64,000 bases of DNA from Candidatus Nitrohelix vancouverensis (GCA_015698305.1 CP048620.1:1514557-1578556); one strand, 5' to 3'. Shown: positions 1 to 9,062, counted from the first letter of the stretch. Numbers and translations are program-made. The notes: generated from the sequence alone by a model not told the origin.

Positions 1-655
1 GCGTTTGATCAATCTGGCCTGTGACCGCACCTTGCTTGCGGGCTATAACAGTCAGGCCGATGTCCTGCAATTGGAGCATGCCCGACAAGGGATACGGAGT
101 TTGCAGGGGAAAGACGACCGCGAATCACGAACGCCTTTGCGCGCGTTTTCCTTGAAGAAAACGCTGGCGCTTGCAGCCGCTCTGGCGGTCGCAGGATTTT
201 TGATCTGGAATGAAACGGCGGACGCGCCCAATGCTGAAAATTCAGTCGCTGTGCAGGCGGCGCAACCCACGCCGGTATCCGCGCCAGCGCCGCGTGTCGC
301 GCCGGAGCCGACTCCGCAAACGATAGCAGAGCCTGTTCCCGCAGAAGCGCCTCAAAGCGAAGCGGTAGCGGTTCCAGTCGTGGAGCCGGAACCGAACGTC
401 GCCGCGCCGGAAGAGGCGGGATATCGAATTCATGTCGATTCCACCAATTCAAAAAAAGAGGCGGATAACGAGGTAGCCCGGTTACAGCAAGCGGGCTTTG
501 ACGCTTTTTCGAAACAAGTTCAGGGTCCCGGCGGGGCATGGTACATGATCTATGTCGGCCCGTTTGAGGATGCGGCAAACGCTCGCGTTCATATGAAAGC
601 CTTAAAATTTGCGGGTAAAAAGCCAATTCTTTTATCCATTATCAATAATGGTTGA
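1..655 (+). CDS. ExeA/MshM-like ATPase C-terminus with SPOR domain (5' truncated)
   Basis: The frame is open to the left edge, so the gene begins outside the window and the TTG at position 5 is an internal Leu codon. The first visible residues, RLINLACDRTLLAGY, resemble the end of the AAA+ lid of ExeA/GspA/MshM ATPases. A basic stretch and one membrane segment follow at about residues 50-68, then a Pro/Ala/Glu-rich periplasmic linker. A SPOR domain, a fold known to bind denuded peptidoglycan, occupies about residues 137-216. The protein is probably an inner-membrane ATPase that couples cytoplasmic ATP hydrolysis to the cell wall during pilus or secretin assembly. The stop overlaps the TTG start of the next gene by 4 bp, so the two are translationally coupled. 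The ATPase core (Walker A/B) is not visible here. Confidence 0.75.
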   Translation, partial: RLINLACDRTLLAGYNSQADVLQLEHARQGIRSLQGKDDRESRTPLRAFSLKKTLALAAALAVAGFLIWNETADAPNAENSVAVQAAQPTPVSAPAPRVAPEPTPQTIAEPVPAEAPQSEAVAVPVVEPEPNVAAPEEAGYRIHVDSTNSKKEADNEVARLQQAGFDAFSKQVQGPGGAWYMIYVGPFEDAANARVHMKALKFAGKKPILLSIINNG

Positions 656-2145
656 AAAGGGCGGGAACATTGAGCCTGATTGCGGACAGTCTTAAAAAAG
701 CGTTAAAGGATAAAACCTCTGGTAAAAAACCTGCGCCCGAAATCAACCTGATTTCTGACAAGAAACCTCGGGGCGGGGCCGGTTCGAACTCTCAGGCGAT
801 GAAAGTCGCCGTGCTGATCGGCATTCCGGGAATTATCCTTTCGTACCTGATTTATGCAGGCGCCTTCGATTCGAGACGCACCAAGATCACCGACCTTCCG
901 ATTTGGACGACGCTGGGTTTCAAGGCGCCGCCTCCAAAAGTCACACTGAGAAAAACGATTCCGCCTCCACCGGCTCCCGCTCCCGCTCCCGTCGCGCCGC
1001 CAGTGCAAGCGCCGGCGCCCGTTCCGGTAGCGCCCGCTCCCCAGCAACAAGCAGGGCTTGCTCCTGCAGTTGAAGAGCCGGTCCCTACAGCGGTCGTTCC
1101 GCCACCGCCTCCTGCGCCCCCTGTGGAGGTCGCGCAAGTCATGCCGAAGCCTAAGAAGAAAACGCCGCCGCCGAAAAAGAAAATTAAAATCCCGGCGGCC
1201 AAAGCGAAGACGCCGCTACCGGTTCGCAATGAAGATCCGGAAAAACTGGACAACGCGGCGGTCGCCCTGGGCGATATGGAGACGCCGCAAGAGATTGCCG
1301 CCCGAAAGGCGATGGAGCGTGAACGAAATGTTGAGTCGACGCCGGCTGTCATTGATGAGATGACGGCGGCAACTGAGAGAGGTCACAATCAGGCGGGTCA
1401 AGCGCCTCCCGAACAAGAAAAAATTGCGGCGTCTGCAGATGCAAAAGAAGACAAGGTGATGGAGGATGGACAGATCACCGTCAACAAGAGCGTCGATGCC
1501 AAAGCGCTGGGTTCAAGAGATCAGGAGCAAAAGAAAGCGGAGCCTGTATATCAGGAGACGCCGGTGCCTCCCGCGTTCAGAAACAGCGGATTTTATTTCA
1601 ACCGCGCCGTCTTTTTTCAGCAATCGGGGGAATGGCAGAAGGCCCTGGAAAATTACCGTCAAGCGGCGGAGATGGCGCCGGGAAACGCCAATATCTACAA
1701 TAATATGGGCGTGATCTATAAAGAGCTGGGGCAATACGATCAGGCGATCGATGAGTTTTTACGCGCCCTTTACCTCGATCCGAAGTATGGGAAGGTGTAT
1801 AACAACATTGGAGTGGTATACTACCTCAAGGAAAATTATGCCGGGGCGGCGACCAACTACCAGAAAGCCATCCAGATCGATTCCGAGAATCTGGATGCGC
1901 TGAACAACCTTGCTGTGGTATATAAGGCGCAGGGTCAATATGCAAATGCGCGCGCGGCGCTCAATCGGGCCTTGGCGATCAATCCCAAGCACCCGAGTAC
2001 GAACTATAATCTGGCTGTTTTATATGAAGCGGAAAAAAATATTGAACCTGCAAGGCATTATTACTGGCGCTTTGTCGAATTGGGCGAAGCGGCTCACCCC
2101 TCCCTTGTTTTTGAAGTCCGGCGTCATCTCGACACCCTCCGCTAA
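652..2145 (+). CDS. MshN-like membrane-anchored TPR protein
   Basis: This is a 497-aa protein with a TTG start that overlaps the previous stop. It has a short cytoplasmic N-terminus and a single membrane segment at about residues 50-72. A long Pro/Ala-rich spacer (about 93-165) and a Lys/Pro-rich stretch follow. The C-terminal third (about 313-497) contains roughly five TPR units, recognisable by repeated NNxGVxYxxxGxYxxAxxxYxxAL patterns. In MSHA and related type IV pilus loci an ExeA-type ATPase (MshM) is followed by a membrane-anchored TPR protein (MshN), and this pair has the same order and topology. The role as a pilus/secretin assembly scaffold is inferred from that context. Only the TPR fold is directly evident. 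Confidence 0.7.
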   Translation: MKRAGTLSLIADSLKKALKDKTSGKKPAPEINLISDKKPRGGAGSNSQAMKVAVLIGIPGIILSYLIYAGAFDSRRTKITDLPIWTTLGFKAPPPKVTLRKTIPPPPAPAPAPVAPPVQAPAPVPVAPAPQQQAGLAPAVEEPVPTAVVPPPPPAPPVEVAQVMPKPKKKTPPPKKKIKIPAAKAKTPLPVRNEDPEKLDNAAVALGDMETPQEIAARKAMERERNVESTPAVIDEMTAATERGHNQAGQAPPEQEKIAASADAKEDKVMEDGQITVNKSVDAKALGSRDQEQKKAEPVYQETPVPPAFRNSGFYFNRAVFFQQSGEWQKALENYRQAAEMAPGNANIYNNMGVIYKELGQYDQAIDEFLRALYLDPKYGKVYNNIGVVYYLKENYAGAATNYQKAIQIDSENLDALNNLAVVYKAQGQYANARAALNRALAINPKHPSTNYNLAVLYEAEKNIEPARHYYWRFVELGEAAHPSLVFEVRRHLDTLR

Positions 2146-2193
2146 GCGTTTCCTCTCTGTAAAGTTTGCGCCAGTAAGGGGCGACGCAATTTC

Positions 2194-2919
2194 ATGAAAT
2201 CAATCAAGAGCGCCATCAAGAAAAACATGATCGCGGGTTTGCTCATCACGGTTCCCGCCGCGTTGACTTATATCATCCTGCGTTTCATTGTGAACAATGT
2301 GGATCAGGCGATGGCGCCTGTCATCGACAAATTCATTGGGCTGTCCAACTGGAGTTATCTGGAAGAAAATTCCATTCCAGGGACGGGGCTGTTAATCATC
2401 TTTCTGTTTATTTTGCTGGTGGGTTTGCTGGTCACCAATTTTCTGGGCCGCAAGCTGGTGGAGATTGGCGAGAATCTGCTGAATAAAATTCCATTCGTCA
2501 GGGCCATTTACACCAGCATCAAGAAAGTCATTCACACGATCTCGCAAACGGAGACGCCTTCATTTGAGCGGATGGTGTTGTTGACCTATCCGCGAGTACC
2601 CTTGAAAACTCTGGGCATCGTGTGTTGCGATGCGCGCGGGGAGATTGTTCAGAACACGCGCGACAAGATGGTGAACGTGTTTGTGCCGACCTCTCCCAAT
2701 CCCACCACAGGATACTTGTTGATCGTTCCCATCGAGGATGTGGATATGTTGACGATGACGGTGGAAGACGGTCTTAAAATGATCATCTCGTTTGGAATGG
2801 TGACTATCGCAGAAGGCGCGCCGGGCGCTGTGACGGTCGATAGAAAAGAATTTCAGGAAATGGCGGAGCAGGCGCAAGTTGCGAACAAGGATGCGTCGGA
2901 TGGGGATCGTTCCGCTTAA
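2194..2919 (+). CDS. DUF502 family membrane protein
   Basis: This 241-aa protein matches the DUF502 (COG2928) pattern. A first membrane segment lies at about residues 12-33, starting with GLLITVPAALTYIILR. A second hydrophobic segment follows at about 65-90. After that comes the family signature NKIPFVRAIYTSIKKV and a soluble domain ending in an acidic tail. The family has no established biochemical function; members are predicted inner-membrane proteins. The gene follows the TPR gene by 48 bp and may share its transcript. Its stop codon interlocks with the stop of the convergent motE gene (shared TTAA at 2916-2919), leaving no room for a terminator between them. Confidence 0.8.
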   Translation: MKSIKSAIKKNMIAGLLITVPAALTYIILRFIVNNVDQAMAPVIDKFIGLSNWSYLEENSIPGTGLLIIFLFILLVGLLVTNFLGRKLVEIGENLLNKIPFVRAIYTSIKKVIHTISQTETPSFERMVLLTYPRVPLKTLGIVCCDARGEIVQNTRDKMVNVFVPTSPNPTTGYLLIVPIEDVDMLTMTVEDGLKMIISFGMVTIAEGAPGAVTVDRKEFQEMAEQAQVANKDASDGDRSA

Positions 2920-3587
2920 GGCGCCGTTTTGTCCTTCACCTCTCCCTTGCCGACCATGCGCTCGCTGATCGCTTTGGCTATTTTCACGTTGAGCTGGCTG
3001 AGCACCTGCCCCGCGATCTGAGCTTTCATTCCCGTGATGATCTGAATGGCGAGTTCTTCGTCGACGGCTTCCAGAATGTTGGCCGCTTCCTCAGGCTTCA
3101 TGCTGGAATAAACCTTGATCAAAGATTCGATGTTCTGAGCAACCTGCTCGTTTTTGATTCCGATCTGACGTTCGCTCTTGGCAAGGGCCAGATTGATTTC
3201 GCGCAGTTCCTGCCGCACTTTTTGTTCGAGCGCTTGCAGTTGTTGTTCTTTGACCTTCAATTCTTCTTCTTTTTTCTTAAGCTCTCGATTTTTTTTCTCG
3301 ATCATTTCGATCATGCGAAAGGTTTCGGGACTGATGACGGCTTTGTGTTCTGGCAGTTTGACCTCGATCTCTTCCTCCTTATCAAAGTCTCCGCGGCGTT
3401 GACGCAATGCGTGTTCCAGTCCTGAAGTTTTGCCTTTCGGCGATTCGGCTTCTTCCGCCTTCTCCTGAGCCTGCGCGCTCGATCCTTGAATGAACGAGGC
3501 GGTGAAAGTCAGATCGGCGGCGATCCAGCATAAAATCGCAAGAGAGAAGAGCGTCGTGAATTTTAGTTTCGATTTAGAATTCGTCAT
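2916..3587 (-). CDS. motE: MotE-like flagellar protein (MgtE N-terminal-like domain)
   Basis: This is a 223-aa protein at the end of the flagellar operon. It has an N-terminal membrane segment or uncleaved signal at about residues 8-30. A charged linker is followed by a long coiled coil rich in Lys/Glu at about 90-150. The C-terminal helical domain (about 155-215) contains the PEEAANILEA signature of the MgtE-N/FliG-middle-like fold. This arrangement is that of MotE, a periplasmic chaperone for the stator protein MotB in epsilonproteobacteria, whose gene often sits beside fliJ. The start overlaps the end of fliJ by 14 bp, indicating coupled translation. No stator gene lies in the window, so the MotE name rests on architecture and position. 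Confidence 0.7.
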   Translation of the reverse strand: MTNSKSKLKFTTLFSLAILCWIAADLTFTASFIQGSSAQAQEKAEEAESPKGKTSGLEHALRQRRGDFDKEEEIEVKLPEHKAVISPETFRMIEMIEKKNRELKKKEEELKVKEQQLQALEQKVRQELREINLALAKSERQIGIKNEQVAQNIESLIKVYSSMKPEEAANILEAVDEELAIQIITGMKAQIAGQVLSQLNVKIAKAISERMVGKGEVKDKTAP

Positions 3588-4014
3588 GTCTGCGCCATAG
3601 GTTGGTGGCCATTTCGTCCATTTCCTTGATCTCGCGTTTTTGCTGTTTCGCTCGAAATTTTTTTAATTGGGCGCTCTTGAGTATCTCCAGAGTCTTGCGT
3701 TTCCTCATGGCCTCGACCAGACGTTCCCGCGTTTTTTCCATACGCTCTGAAACTTCGGAAATGATTTGAGTCTGCCGGGCGTTCTGGATTTTTACGCCCT
3801 GAAAAAAATTATCATAAATCGCCAGGGTATTGGCGGTTACTGTTCCTGAAATTTTTTGGTTGCGCGATTCTCCGCGTTCTTTGGCGACGGTGGTCATGAA
3901 GTTTTGTCGCTGTTTCTGGTTCTGCAGATGATGATTGATCTTGCCCATCTCGCGCAGGACCAAGTCTTCCTTATTCTTATTCAGTTTTAACAAGGCTTCA
4001 AGTTTGAATTTCAT
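3574..4014 (-). CDS. fliJ: Flagellar export chaperone/stalk protein FliJ
   Basis: This 146-aa protein is almost entirely charged and predicted to form a long antiparallel coiled coil, as expected for FliJ. FliJ is the central stalk of the flagellar type III export ATPase complex, inserting into the FliI hexamer and contacting FlhA. Sequence conservation in FliJ is low, so the call depends on size, coiled-coil content, the opening MKFKLEALL-type segment and the position directly after fliI. Its ATG overlaps the fliI TGA in an ATGA junction (4011-4014). It overlaps motE downstream by 14 bp. Confidence 0.85.
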   Translation of the reverse strand: MKFKLEALLKLNKNKEDLVLREMGKINHHLQNQKQRQNFMTTVAKERGESRNQKISGTVTANTLAIYDNFFQGVKIQNARQTQIISEVSERMEKTRERLVEAMRKRKTLEILKSAQLKKFRAKQQKREIKEMDEMATNLWRRHDEF

Positions 4015-5339
4015 TTCACATCCGCGATGATGGCGTTGAGTTGATTGACGCTGTCTTCAAAGGAACAGGTCTCCATGATGCCTTGCCGCAAGTATTGATT
4101 GATAGCGTCCATTTTGGAAATGGCGACGTCGATTTTTGGATTGGCGCCTTTGGTGTATGCTCCGATATTGATCAAATCTTCCGCCTCTTTGTAGGTGGCG
4201 ACAAGGTCTTTCAACTTCATCGACCGTTCATGGTGTTCTTTGGTAACAACTTCGATCATCAAACGGCTGACGCTTTGCAAAACGTCGATCGCCGGGAAAT
4301 GGTTGTGCGCCGCTAAATCCCTGCTCAGCGCAATGTGGCCGTCGAGAATGGCGCGCACTGCGTCGGAAATCGGTTCGTTCAGATCGTCGCCTTCCACCAG
4401 CACTGTATACAGTCCGGTGATGGAGCCCTCGGCGGCGCTGGTGCCGGCTCGTTCGAGCAAACGCGAAAGGGTCGAAAATACAGACGGGGTGTAGCCGCGC
4501 GTCGCCGGCGGTTCGCCGATGGACAGACCGATCTCGCGTTGCGCCTGAGCGAAGCGAGTGACGGAATCCATCATCAGCATGACATTGTTGCCCTGGTCTC
4601 GAAAAAATTCTGCGACCGTGGTGGCCGTCAAGGCGCCCCGCAATCTCGACAGAGGCGATTCGTCCGAGGTAGCGACGATCACGACGGATCGTTTCAATCC
4701 TTCTTCCCCCAGATTTTCGTCGATGAATTCCCGAACCTCTCGACCACGCTCTCCAACCAGCGCGATGACGTTGACGTCGGCGTTGGTGTTGCGGGCGATC
4801 ATTCCCAGTAAAACCGATTTGCCGACGCCGGTCCCGGCCATGATGCCGACGCGTTGACCGCGCGCGCAACTGAGCAGACCATTGATGGAGCGCACGCCCA
4901 GGTCGAGCGGTTCGCGGACGCGCCGCCGTTCCATCGGGTTGATCGGTTGTCCCATGAGCGGGTAATAGGTTCCCATCGGAATGGGGCCTTTGCCGTCCAG
5001 CGGCTGGCCTTGTGAATTGATGATGCGACCGATCAAAGCCTCGGTGACGTTCAGGGAAGGGTAGTTGTCTTTGGATTCGATAACGCTTCCCGGTTCGATG
5101 CCGAACATGTCGCCAAGCGGCATCAACAAGGTTCGGTTGTCGCGGAAACCGACGACTTGCGCTTCTACCGAAGGGCGTCCGCCGCCGGGTTTCACGGTGC
5201 AGAGACTTCCCACGGGAGCGGCGGGGCCGTTGCCTTCCATAACGAGGCCGATGATGCGATTGACGCGACCGCTCTTGTTGATGAAGTCCGAACGTTCAAT
5301 ATAGGACCGGTATTTTTTCAGATTGATGGTTTTTTCCAT
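4011..5339 (-). CDS. fliI: Flagellum-specific ATP synthase FliI
   Basis: This is the 442-aa ATPase of the flagellar type III export apparatus, homologous to the F1 beta subunit. The P-loop GTGVGKS lies at about residues 169-175. The Walker B region reads NVMLMMDSVTRFAQAQRE, and the downstream GEPPATRGYTPSVF segment is typical of the family. The open frame continues 67 codons upstream to 5540. That extension is the other reading frame of the fliH repeat region and is rich in Trp, Lys and Thr without family similarity. I therefore start at the ATG at 5339, which gives the normal FliI length and lies 7 bp after the fliH stop. The gene sits between fliH and fliJ as in most flagellated bacteria. 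Confidence 0.95.
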   Translation of the reverse strand: MEKTINLKKYRSYIERSDFINKSGRVNRIIGLVMEGNGPAAPVGSLCTVKPGGGRPSVEAQVVGFRDNRTLLMPLGDMFGIEPGSVIESKDNYPSLNVTEALIGRIINSQGQPLDGKGPIPMGTYYPLMGQPINPMERRRVREPLDLGVRSINGLLSCARGQRVGIMAGTGVGKSVLLGMIARNTNADVNVIALVGERGREVREFIDENLGEEGLKRSVVIVATSDESPLSRLRGALTATTVAEFFRDQGNNVMLMMDSVTRFAQAQREIGLSIGEPPATRGYTPSVFSTLSRLLERAGTSAAEGSITGLYTVLVEGDDLNEPISDAVRAILDGHIALSRDLAAHNHFPAIDVLQSVSRLMIEVVTKEHHERSMKLKDLVATYKEAEDLINIGAYTKGANPKIDVAISKMDAINQYLRQGIMETCSFEDSVNQLNAIIADVK

Positions 5340-5346
5340 GGTCGCG

Positions 5347-6432
5347 TTACTTGCTTTCAGGGTCGTCGAAGGATTCATCTTCAGGAAGCTCTTCAAGGTC
5401 TTCCAGATCATCCAGCGCGTCGTTCTCGGTTGTAGCTTGTTCAGGAAGTTCTTCAAGGTCTTCCAGGTCATCCAGCCGGTTGTCTTCAGCCGTAGCTTCT
5501 TCAGGAGAGGCTGGGGTCGCTGTTTCTTCGGCAGGCGCATCTTCCGCGCTGTCCTCGTTATTCACTTCGGCGTGTGAGATCTCGTCGGCCTTTGTAGCGG
5601 CGGAGGTATCTTCTTCAGGAATGTCCGGCAAGCTTTCTGTCGTTCCTTCCGTGAATTCTGCCGGAGTCAGGTTGAGGATGCGATTGATCTGGTCGTCGAG
5701 TTTGTTCAACTGCGCGTCGATCACGCCAAAATTGCTTTGTATCACGCATCCACCGCGTTGCACGCCGGGGTGCGCTTCGATAGCGATATTTTTAATATCG
5801 TTAAACATAGAGTGAAGCTCGGGGCGAAAACTTTCAGCGTATCCCTTGTCTTCAGGATGAATTTTGATCGTTAGATTTTCCCGGTCGAGAACCGACTGAA
5901 TAGCCAGTTCGATCATCGACTGCACGCTGTCCTCGCGCGTCGCCAGTTCAAAGCGGATGATGCGTTTGACGAGTTCGATCACCATTTCCATCATCTCGCG
6001 TTCCAGCTTGTCATACATCTTTGAGCGGAAAACGCTGAGTTGAGCGATGCTGTCTTGCAGGGAAACCAGGAAAGGATCAAAATCCTGTTTGGCGGCGACT
6101 TCGGCTTGCTTGAGTCCGTCGAGAAATCCTTCGTCGAAGCCTTCTTTATAGGCCTTTGATTTGATATCACCAACTTGGGACTTGGCCTTGTTGATGGCGT
6201 CTTCGATCAGTTCCTTGACGCCGACCTTGGCGCGCTTGATGTTGGAGTCGTCGAAGTTTCTCGCCGTTTCCGATTCGTAGGCGAACTCGCGGTTGCGGCG
6301 TTTGCCTTCTGCGACCAGATCGGTGAACTTGAAGGTCCGGTCCTCGACAGGCTCCATATCAACGGGGATGTCGCCGCTTTCGATGTCCTCCCGTGTGAGA
6401 GAACTTTTAATGAACTGGCTTCGATTAGACAA
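5347..6432 (-). CDS. fliH: Flagellar assembly protein FliH with acidic repeat tail
   Basis: FliH is the stator-like regulator that docks FliI to the export gate and C ring. The protein is 361 aa, longer than the usual 220-280. The central part has the expected helical region with the YKEGFDEGFLDGLKQ segment (Gly-spaced helix typical of FliH) and a C-terminal FliH/HrpE-like domain to about residue 255. Beyond that lies an extra acidic tail of about 100 residues ending in a 20-aa tandem repeat (LDDLEDLEELPE twice). The start is a TTG at 6432 that overlaps the fliG stop by 8 bp, with a GGAGG about 13 nt upstream. The tail is an unusual addition with no function I can assign. Confidence 0.88.
   Translation of the reverse strand: MSNRSQFIKSSLTREDIESGDIPVDMEPVEDRTFKFTDLVAEGKRRNREFAYESETARNFDDSNIKRAKVGVKELIEDAINKAKSQVGDIKSKAYKEGFDEGFLDGLKQAEVAAKQDFDPFLVSLQDSIAQLSVFRSKMYDKLEREMMEMVIELVKRIIRFELATREDSVQSMIELAIQSVLDRENLTIKIHPEDKGYAESFRPELHSMFNDIKNIAIEAHPGVQRGGCVIQSNFGVIDAQLNKLDDQINRILNLTPAEFTEGTTESLPDIPEEDTSAATKADEISHAEVNNEDSAEDAPAEETATPASPEEATAEDNRLDDLEDLEELPEQATTENDALDDLEDLEELPEDESFDDPESK
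5381..5500. repeat. 60-bp tandem repeat inside fliH
   Basis: Two adjacent 60-bp units (5381-5440 and 5441-5500) are near identical over their first 36 bases, which begin TCAGGAAG on the plus strand. A third partial unit starts TCAGGA at 5501. They encode the 20-aa acidic repeat in the C-terminal tail of FliH. The period is exactly 60 bp, so changes in copy number would keep the frame. Confidence 0.85.
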
Positions 6433-7432
6433 GAGCGTCTGCGCCTCCGCCGATCACGATTTTGCCTTCCTCTTCGAGCTTTTTACAAATCGCGATGACT
6501 TTTTGCTGGGCCTTTTCAACGTCGCTGATTTTTGTCGGCCCGAGGGATTCAAGATCTTCTTTCAGCATCAAGGCGGCGCGTTCGGACATGTTTGAGAATA
6601 ATTTTTCCTTCAAGTCGTCGCTGGCGGTTTTCAGAGAAATGAGCAGGTCTTCCTGATTCACTTCTTTCATGACCAGCTGAACGCCCTGGTCGTCGATTTT
6701 GAGAATGTCTTCGTAAGTGAAGCGCAGGTTGCGAATTTCGTTTGCGAGATCGGGGTCGACTTCATCCATGGAAGTGAGGATCGAGGTTTCCGTGGTGCGG
6801 TCGAGCGAACCCATGACATGCGCGGCGGCTTCAATGCCTCCCAGTTTGCTGCCGGAAACGGCGCCGGAGGCGCGGAATTCGTTTTGCAGGGCTTCGTCGA
6901 GTTCGCGGATCACGCCGGGAGCAACGCGTTCGAGCGTCGCCATGCGTCGGATGATTTCCATGCGTTCTTCTTCAGCCAGTTCGCGGATCACCAGACTGGC
7001 GACGGGCGCGTCCAGATGCGCCATGATGATCGCCGCGGTTTGCGGATGTTCGTTGGCCAGAAATGCGGCGATGACTCTCGGTTCGAGCATGCGTACGGTT
7101 TCCAGTCCGCCGCCCATTTCTTCGCCAGGGGATGTGATGTTGTTCAGAATTTCGGTGGCCTTGTTGGGGTCCATGGCTTTCATGAGGGTGCTTTTCAGAA
7201 AGTCCATGCCCGGAATGCCCAGCCCGCCGGTGCCCGCTTCCACCATATCGTGAAATTCGCGGGTGACGAGATCCATCGTGGTGGTGTCGATATCGCCCAG
7301 CGCAGAGATGTAGTTTCCCAGCGTCTGGATTTCCCGGTCGTCGAGCGCCGAAAGCACGATGGCGGCGTTTTCTTCTCCAAGAGACATTAATAGGGCGGCG
7401 GCTTTTTCTGGCCCTGTCAGCTTTCTGGCCAT
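6425..7432 (-). CDS. fliG: Flagellar motor switch protein FliG
   Basis: This is a 335-aa rotor protein of the C ring that couples stator torque to rotation and switches direction. Family marks are the N-terminal LTGPEKAAALLMSLGEE segment, the EHPQ motif in the middle domain at residues 128-131, and the C-terminal torque domain with RNLRFTYEDILKIDDQ. The length is standard. A strong ribosome-binding site (GGAGAGGAA) lies just upstream of the ATG. It follows fliF by 49 bp and overlaps the TTG start of fliH at its end. Confidence 0.97.
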   Translation of the reverse strand: MARKLTGPEKAAALLMSLGEENAAIVLSALDDREIQTLGNYISALGDIDTTTMDLVTREFHDMVEAGTGGLGIPGMDFLKSTLMKAMDPNKATEILNNITSPGEEMGGGLETVRMLEPRVIAAFLANEHPQTAAIIMAHLDAPVASLVIRELAEEERMEIIRRMATLERVAPGVIRELDEALQNEFRASGAVSGSKLGGIEAAAHVMGSLDRTTETSILTSMDEVDPDLANEIRNLRFTYEDILKIDDQGVQLVMKEVNQEDLLISLKTASDDLKEKLFSNMSERAALMLKEDLESLGPTKISDVEKAQQKVIAICKKLEEEGKIVIGGGADALV

Positions 7433-7481
7433 TAGTTCCTCTCCTGTTTCGAGTGATGGTTGCGTGGTTTCATTAGATTGA

Positions 7482-9062
7482 TCATGCCTTTTCCTTCATC
7501 CATTTACGAATGATGCCTGCGGTGAATTTTGGATCGGCGGCGACGAATTCTCCCACGGTTTCTCTCAGGCGGGCGGTTTCGTTTGCCAGTTGGCCGATGC
7601 GTTTTTTCTCTTCATCCAGGGCGACCATTTCGTGATCGGTCAATTCTTGTTGCTCGGGAACCACCTCGACCGTCGTCGTTAACCAGTCCACCAGAGGGCG
7701 GACAATTCGCGTGAAGAACAATATTATAAATATAGCGCCAAGGAGATATTTTGCAACTTGCAGACCGAGGTCGATCTGGCCTTCGCGCTCCAGTCGCTGT
7801 TGCTCATCCTGAAGCAGACTGCGGTCGAACTGGATGTTTTCCACCTTGATCTGATCGCCTCGGTCGGGGTTGTAACCGACTGCGGATTGGACGATTTCGA
7901 GGTATTTGCTCATTTCTTCCTGAGGGCGAGGCTGATATTCCAGCGGGTCGCCTGCCATCACGCCGTCGATGAGGACCGCGACGGAGAGACTGTCAATTTC
8001 GCCGGTGGGCTTGGTGACGTGGCGAACAACTTTGTTGATTTCAAAATTCTGCGTGAGATTGGATTTGTCGCGTTTGGCGGCCTGTCCTGCGGCGCCATCT
8101 CCGCCTTCGCCTCCGGGCACCAGAGTCTGCACTCCGGGAATGCCCCCTGGAGGTACGGCGCCGAGGGTCGCTTCGGTGACGGTTTGTTGACTGCGGACGA
8201 CCTGAGAATCGGGATCGTAGATTTCTTCGGTGCGAACCACTTTCTCAAAATCCAGCGTCGCGGCGACGCGGGCGATGACTTTGCCTTTGCCAAGCGCTTC
8301 TTCGAGCATGTTCAGGATCTTTTTCTCCATCTCCTTTTCGACGCGCTGTTTGTGCTGGTAGTTGGAAGCGGTCATCATGGCCCCTTCGGTGGCTTCGCTG
8401 TCGCCTGAAAGGAGATTTCCCTTGAGGTCGACGACCACAACGTCGGCGGCGTTGATGCCTTCAACGCTGGCGGAAACGAGGTGGACGATGCCTTGTATCT
8501 GGCCTTTGCTCAGATTCTGACCGGGTTTGATTTTCAGTGTGACGGAGGCCTTGCCTTTTGGCTTGTCGCGGATGAACAAGGTTTCTTTGGGAATCACGAG
8601 GTGAACCCGGGCCTGTTCTACGGCGTCCAGCGTTCGAATGGTTCGAGCCAGTTCGCCTTGCAGGGCGCGCTGGTAATTCAATTTCTGAATGAACTCCGTC
8701 ATCCCGAGAGCGGATTTGTCGAAGACTTCGAGTCCGACGTCGGTTCCTTCCGGCAAGCCTTCGCTGGCCATTTGCAGGCGAAGCTCATAAACCGCATCGC
8801 TGGGAACGCGAATGGTTTTTCCCTGATTGGCAAGCTCGTAAGGCGTTTGGGACGTTTTCAATTTGTCGACGATGGCGGCGGCGTCGTTCTCGGACAAATT
8901 GGCGTAAAGCAGTTGCATGTCCGGAGTGCGCGCCCAGAAAGACATGACGACCAGCGAGCCGATGGCGGCGGCGACCAGCGTCAGGGCCATGACCTTTTTG
9001 CCTTGCGACAGTTCGTTGAAGCGTTCCGAAAGGTTGGTGAAAAATTCGTTCAGGGAGTCCAT
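7482..9062 (-). CDS. fliF: Flagellar MS-ring protein FliF
   Basis: This 526-aa protein forms the inner-membrane MS ring on which the flagellum is built. It has an N-terminal membrane segment at about residues 24-45, a periplasmic YscJ/FliF ring-building region with ARVHLVIPKETLF and SASVTLKI-like features, a Pro/Gly-rich linker, and a second membrane segment at about 435-455. The short cytoplasmic C-terminus should bind FliG, the next gene. Length and architecture are typical. The gene lies only 34 bp after flgC, with no room for fliE, which usually occupies that position. Confidence 0.96.
   Translation of the reverse strand: MDSLNEFFTNLSERFNELSQGKKVMALTLVAAAIGSLVVMSFWARTPDMQLLYANLSENDAAAIVDKLKTSQTPYELANQGKTIRVPSDAVYELRLQMASEGLPEGTDVGLEVFDKSALGMTEFIQKLNYQRALQGELARTIRTLDAVEQARVHLVIPKETLFIRDKPKGKASVTLKIKPGQNLSKGQIQGIVHLVSASVEGINAADVVVVDLKGNLLSGDSEATEGAMMTASNYQHKQRVEKEMEKKILNMLEEALGKGKVIARVAATLDFEKVVRTEEIYDPDSQVVRSQQTVTEATLGAVPPGGIPGVQTLVPGGEGGDGAAGQAAKRDKSNLTQNFEINKVVRHVTKPTGEIDSLSVAVLIDGVMAGDPLEYQPRPQEEMSKYLEIVQSAVGYNPDRGDQIKVENIQFDRSLLQDEQQRLEREGQIDLGLQVAKYLLGAIFIILFFTRIVRPLVDWLTTTVEVVPEQQELTDHEMVALDEEKKRIGQLANETARLRETVGEFVAADPKFTAGIIRKWMKEKA

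Noticed and set aside
5340-5540. N-terminal extension of the fliI frame
   Set aside because: It is the out-of-frame reading of the fliH repeat region and would make FliI unusually long; the ATG at 5339 gives the normal protein.
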